Shown here one piece after another: positions 7,601 to 9,316 of a stretch of DNA of 9,316 nt. The DNA is from Opitutia bacterium UBA4654 (GTDB lineage Bacteria > Verrucomicrobiota > Verrucomicrobiia > Opitutales > Intestinicryptomonadaceae): assembly GCA_002405555.1 (NCBI GenBank), contig DHMA01000147.1:4215-13530 (forward strand), given 5' to 3'. A model generated the notes under the pieces. The model was given only the letters and a program-made list of their open reading frames with translations, did not search any database and was not told the origin of the DNA. The position numbers and the translations under genes are program-made. Position 1 is the first letter of the stretch, and every line of letters starts with the position of its first letter.

Positions 7601-8512
7601 CGAAACCTCCGACTCCGCCGTGGAAATCGTTTTGCCTTTGGGCGAGAGCAGCCTGCCCGAAATCTTCATCGACTGCGCCGTTTTCGCCGAGTTTTTCACG
7701 AGTATTTCGGAAGTCAGCGTGCCGTCGCGGTAGTCGTCGGTAAGACCCGCGCGGTTGAAGACGTCGGCAATGCGCATTTGCGGGCGCGTGAAAAGCGACA
7801 CGTTGCGGAATATGCCCGAAAGCCGCCAGAAGTCCTGGTCTTCGAGGTACGAGCCGTCGGAGTACTGGTAGACTTCGAGCGCGACGCTGTTGCGCCCCGC
7901 CTTGACGAAATCGGTGATGTCGAACGTCGCGGGCGTGCGGCTGTCCTGCGAGTAGCCCACCTTTTTGCCGTTGACCCAAATGTAGAACGCGCTGCTTACG
8001 CCGTCGAATTTAATGTAGACGCGCTGCGCCACCCATTCGGCGGGCACTTCGAAGAAACGCTTGTACGAGCCGACGGGGTTGCGGGCGTCTTCGGGATAGT
8101 TCGAGTAGGACTTGTCGGGAGTGTCCATGACGCGCGGCGGGTTCATCTTGAACGGGTATACCACGTTCGTGTAGAGCGGCGAGCCGAAGCCGTGCATCTG
8201 CCAGTTTGCGGGCACGGGAATGTCGTCCCAGTTCGAGACGTCGTAGCCGTCTTCGAAAAAGTCGAGCGGGCGGTCTTTGGGGTTGCCGACATAGTGGAAC
8301 TTCCACGTTCCGTTGAGCGAAATTTCCGAATCGGGAGCGCGTTTTTTGAGCGCGTCGGATTCGTCGGAATGGAACGACATCGTAGCCGACGCCGGCTCTT
8401 TGTTTATGCGGAAGACGGCTTCGTTCTGCCAGTCCTCGCGGACTTCCTTTGCGGCCGACACGGCGTTCGCGGCGAGAACCGCGCACATTGTTCTGAATAA
8501 TAACCCTTTCAT
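4697..8512 (-). CDS. Secreted GH2 beta-galactosidase (LacZ type) with inserted LamG-like domain
   Basis: A 1271-residue glycoside hydrolase family 2 enzyme expected to cleave terminal beta-galactosides outside the cytoplasm. Residues 1-20 (MKGLLFRTMCAVLAANAVSA) form a Sec signal peptide. The order is: N-terminal jelly-roll (about 60-235, with NWQMHG, YTNVVYP and GYSQDSR whose Asp190 matches LacZ Asp201); an Ig-like domain; and a TIM barrel (about 350-610) with NRHEHSP, DEANNEAH, acid/base Glu499 in SLGNES and nucleophile Glu568 in ILCEYAHAMGNS. After WDWKDQG (599-605) LacZ would reach YGGDFGD within about 14 residues; here YGGDFGD starts at 830, so about 210 residues are inserted, with LamG-like strands (MAVYINNKKVASREIG, ending FDGAVERLRVADSVL). 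The rest follows LacZ: a second Ig-like domain, then the small-chain beta-sandwich (about 986-1265, FWRPLTNNDRG and Trp1244 in GGVDSWG like LacZ Trp999). Substrate specificity (lactose, mucin or plant galactan) cannot be read from sequence. Start 8512 gives the signal peptide directly. Confidence 0.95.
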   Translation of the reverse strand: MKGLLFRTMCAVLAANAVSAAKEVREDWQNEAVFRINKEPASATMSFHSDESDALKKRAPDSEISLNGTWKFHYVGNPKDRPLDFFEDGYDVSNWDDIPVPANWQMHGFGSPLYTNVVYPFKMNPPRVMDTPDKSYSNYPEDARNPVGSYKRFFEVPAEWVAQRVYIKFDGVSSAFYIWVNGKKVGYSQDSRTPATFDITDFVKAGRNSVALEVYQYSDGSYLEDQDFWRLSGIFRNVSLFTRPQMRIADVFNRAGLTDDYRDGTLTSEILVKNSAKTAQSMKISGRLLSPKGKTISTAESEVSLGAGGSAVCKWKFPNVRDVSAWSAETPTLYTLLIETDYGFDKKSYTAFKVGFKKVERKGGQILVNGQPVLFKGANRHEHSPDTAHAITPDVMRKDIETMKKFNINSVRTCHYPNAPEFYDICDELGMYVMDEANNEAHQLDKLAKLNPKDLNDIRYNPLNNPALGWGAAILDRVMNMVERDKNHASIVFWSLGNESRNGASFENAAKWVRQRDNSRPINFDRDRNLEYVDIFAKMYWTPEGTEKFLRSEDNIEPEKQHPVILCEYAHAMGNSGGSLHRYWDLLRKEPRFQGGFIWDWKDQGITRKSLPVISVSDAANPARSIAVFDNPMFNRPMYRASAVATPGLFANGAEAFTVAVKLSDKGFEPRVAYEDKRVSKRIPAQRFPTETIVEQPAAFSLKFVENRKVVSFAVWNGKAWDVLETKRGDEIKLPVEIAATAGNGEMAVYINNKKVASREIGNFETFDRQPLMIAPKEKQDHSLFDGAVERLRVADSVLNADFFGKGRAVCDINFADFTQTASDKTFFAYGGDFGDRPTDYSFNCNGLALPDNTPSPQLAEVKKLQQNIFTKLAKFDGKSAEIEIFNDNFFKDLSYIKGKWTLTRNGKRVDRGSFDIPETRPQRSSKAVIELDSDDFEEAGEYALRVSYVANDDVLGFEDGDETAWEQFDLGGKFEPEKLPAGKFVRLDNGANAIIIDGDNFSVRFDKKTGWLCDYVFEGKTLVEDQMRLNFWRPLTNNDRGARFNQRFSLWRTAAERAKLAHFAARIDGGAAVIDARYELPAGGSTAEISYRISSNGQIEIRGAVKVAEKQPDLLRVGMQFAVNGKFGKRKWYGLGPIENYCDRNRGVWMGEFAEPIEKSFFKYVDPQESSTVTAVRSAELSGSGVPTLKIAALDGKNFELSTYPCLPQDIEQAWHPDQLPARDLKVVNVAAANYGVGGVDSWGSMPEQDKRIKAGKTYEFAFSIVGDDD

Positions 8513-8549
8513 AATTGCCCGAAATAATGCCCCATGGAATCGGGCAATT
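8513..8549. promoter_or_regulatory. Perfect inverted repeat abutting the galactosidase start codon
   Basis: AATTGCCCGA (8513-8522) and TCGGGCAATT (8540-8549) form 10-bp perfect arms with a 17-base spacer. The repeat fills most of the 43-base gap between the upstream membrane-protein stop (8556) and the galactosidase ATG (8512); one arm touches the start codon. There is no T tract, so a terminator is unlikely. It could be an operator, or an mRNA hairpin that hides the translation start. No Shine-Dalgarno is visible in this gap. Confidence 0.6.
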
Positions 8550-8555
8550 CAAGCT

Positions 8556-8951
8556 TTAAAAGGCTTCCGCCAATTCTGCGATGAGCGCCAACATGAAAAA
8601 CGCGACAATGGGGGAGATGAACGCCGTTCCGAGCGACACATATTCGCGACCGATTGCCGTTTTTCTGTTTAGAATTCCGCGGATTGTGAATATGAAAGAA
8701 ACGATTGGAAAACTTAGCGGCACCAATAAGAACAGAATTATAGTGAGCCTAGACAACAAATCCATATCGATGTCCATATTTTCGCCCGCGCACGGTTTGG
8801 TTGTCATATCCGTTGTATAAATGAGGACGACGCAAAAAAACAAGCTTGCGACGACCGCAATATTGAAGCTTGCAAGCCCCCAGAATGTCGCTTTCTGTCT
8901 AAGCGTTTGCGGGGTTTGTTCCGGTTTTCCCGTTGTGGTGTAGTTTCCCAT
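8556..8951 (-). CDS. Small three-helix membrane protein, function unknown
   Basis: A 131-residue protein beginning MGNYTTTGKPEQTPQ: a short hydrophilic, probably cytoplasmic N-terminus followed by three hydrophobic segments at about 22-46, 66-91 and 103-126. Between the first two is a polar, acidic loop (48-65) with one Cys. I do not recognise the family. The frame can be extended upstream to a TTG at 9053 (165 residues), but the added 34 residues are charged and low-information, so the ATG at 8951 is preferred. A purine-rich GGAAGGAAGAG lies about 27 bases upstream of this ATG, too far to be a normal ribosome site. It lies just upstream of, and on the same strand as, the galactosidase gene (43-base gap), so it may head the same transcript. 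A role in sensing or transport for the galactosidase is possible but unsupported. Confidence 0.72.
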   Translation of the reverse strand: MGNYTTTGKPEQTPQTLRQKATFWGLASFNIAVVASLFFCVVLIYTTDMTTKPCAGENMDIDMDLLSRLTIILFLLVPLSFPIVSFIFTIRGILNRKTAIGREYVSLGTAFISPIVAFFMLALIAELAEAF

Positions 8952-9071
8952 GCGTATATTTTCGCGCGGATTCCGATTCTCTTCCTTCCCGATTTTATTT
9001 AATCGAAATGCGTAGAACGAGTTGGAAAAATCGGCAAGTTTTTTTGTCCGCAAAAAAATTGAAAAAATAAA

Positions 9072-9100
9072 TTGACTTGAACGAAAAATCGGGCAAATTA
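9072..9100 (+). promoter_or_regulatory. Predicted promoter of tRNA-Thr
   Basis: TTGACT (9072-9077) is a near-consensus -35. A 17-base spacer leads to AAATTA (9095-9100) as a weak -10, giving a start near 9107, about 12 bases before the tRNA. A TATAAA at 9109-9114 is too close to the tRNA 5' end to be the -10. An AATCGGGCAAATT word (9087-9099) overlaps the spacer and -10. Confidence 0.42.
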
Positions 9101-9118
9101 AAGGGCTTTATAAAACAC

Positions 9119-9191
9119 GCCGAAATAGCTCAGTTGGTAGAGCAACGCTTTCGTAAAGCGTGGGTCGTCGGTTCAAGTCCGACTTTCGGCT
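9119..9191 (+). tRNA. tRNA-Thr (anticodon CGT)
   Basis: A full cloverleaf in 73 bases: acceptor GCCGAAA (9119-9125) with TTTCGGC (9184-9190); D stem GCTC/GAGC (9128-9131, 9140-9143) with GG in the loop; anticodon stem ACGCT/AGCGT (9145-9149, 9157-9161) and loop TTCGTAA, so the anticodon CGT is at 9152-9154 and reads ACG; variable loop GGGTC; T stem GTCGG/CCGAC with loop TTCAAGT (9172-9178). The discriminator is T9191. CCA is not encoded and must be added after transcription. All arms pair without mismatch. Confidence 0.97.
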
Positions 9192-9245
9192 CTGTTTTAA
9201 GACCCAGTCCGCTTTTTTTTAAGGTGCTGGCGGCGTTTAGCATTT

Positions 9246-9259
9246 GAGCCTTTTGGCTC
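9246..9259 (+). other. Small perfect hairpin downstream of the tRNA
   Basis: GAGCC (9246-9250) pairs with GGCTC (9255-9259) over a TTTT loop, between the tRNA and the terminator at 9268. There is no T tract after it. It may be a processing or decay-protection stem in the tRNA trailer; the sequence alone does not decide. Confidence 0.35.
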
Positions 9260-9267
9260 TCTTCCCC

Positions 9268-9299
9268 AAGCCTGCAAGTTTTAGTTTGCGGGCTTTTTT
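9268..9299 (+). terminator. Intrinsic terminator downstream of tRNA-Thr
   Basis: AAGCCTGCAA (9268-9277) pairs with TTGCGGGCTT (9286-9295), ten pairs with one G-T, around an 8-base loop. A T run at 9294-9299 follows on the + strand. It lies about 77 bases after the tRNA, so the primary transcript would carry a long trailer. Confidence 0.75.
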
Positions 9300-9316
9300 G
9301 GGTCAACCCCAAATGT

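Noticed and set aside
5216..8500. Two very long + strand frames (474 and 576 codons) opposite the galactosidase gene
   Set aside because: They share codon boundaries with the real gene on the other strand. Stops there can arise only from TTA, CTA or TCA codons, which this GC-rich gene seldom uses. The translations are Arg/Val/Glu-biased without any motif, while the minus frame carries all GH2 catalytic residues.
8513..8549. Inverted repeat as terminator of the small membrane protein gene
   Set aside because: No T tract follows the stem on the minus strand, the loop is 17 bases, and the stem runs straight into the next start codon.
8952..9053. N-terminal extension of the small membrane protein to TTG 9053
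   Set aside because: Rare start codon and a charged, uninformative 34-residue extension; the ATG at 8951 gives a sensible membrane protein.
9130..9312. 60-codon minus-strand frame over the tRNA
   Set aside because: Its end (VGLEPTT...RKRCSTN) is the antisense translation of tRNA-Thr, a familiar false gene; it also runs through the terminator.
1..9316. CRISPR array, insertion sequence, prophage or defence genes
   Set aside because: No regularly spaced repeats, transposase or integrase motifs, target duplications or phage structural genes were seen on either strand.

Overview
The window looks like a chromosomal piece from a Verrucomicrobiota bacterium, probably an Opitutales-type, host- or polysaccharide-associated lineage. 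This is inferred from two surface proteins ending in a PEP-CTERM tail that starts IPEPAEWAAIFGAIAL and finishes with a basic RRRK/RRKK, a secreted LacZ-type glycoside hydrolase, and the lack of Shine-Dalgarno sequences before most starts. There is no rRNA or species marker, so the taxonomy stays an inference.

Layout. (1) 2-1153 (+) is the 3' part of a large repetitive, signal-anchored surface protein cut by the window edge, followed by a strong intrinsic terminator. (2) 1200-1514 is a non-coding spacer with a striking strand bias: no GG dinucleotide occurs on the + strand for 265 bases. (3) 1566-2783 (-) is a complete second PEP-CTERM surface protein, convergent to the first, with its own terminator, a likely promoter and a palindromic leader. 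The last 75 coding bases of the two proteins form a near-identical inverted repeat, including 41 bp of perfect identity. (4) 2784-3209 is a second gene-poor spacer, AT-rich near the promoter and C-rich/G-poor on the minus strand near miaA. (5) 3210-8951 (-) is a tight run of co-oriented genes, read from high to low coordinates: a small three-helix membrane protein, a 1271-residue secreted GH2 beta-galactosidase with an inserted LamG-like domain, nth (endonuclease III) and miaA (tRNA dimethylallyltransferase). The galactosidase stop is followed directly by the nth ATG (TAAATG), and nth and miaA overlap by ATGA, so the three are probably translationally coupled. (6) 9119-9191 (+) is a tRNA-Thr(CGT) with a plausible promoter and a downstream terminator.

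How the parts fit. The two PEP-CTERM proteins would be exported by Sec and then anchored or processed by an exosortase system encoded elsewhere. The galactosidase would act in the periplasm or outside the cell on beta-galactosides. nth and miaA are housekeeping genes that here sit downstream of a carbohydrate-degrading enzyme. A 10-bp-arm inverted repeat abuts the galactosidase start codon, and the same half-site motif (AATCGGGCAAnTT-like) recurs at the tRNA promoter. This is the best regulatory lead in the window. I found no CRISPR array, transposase, integrase, phage gene or defence gene, and no wholly new system. The most unusual items are the GG-free spacer, the inverted PEP-CTERM cassette, the palindrome at the galactosidase start, and the non-standard cysteine spacing in Nth.
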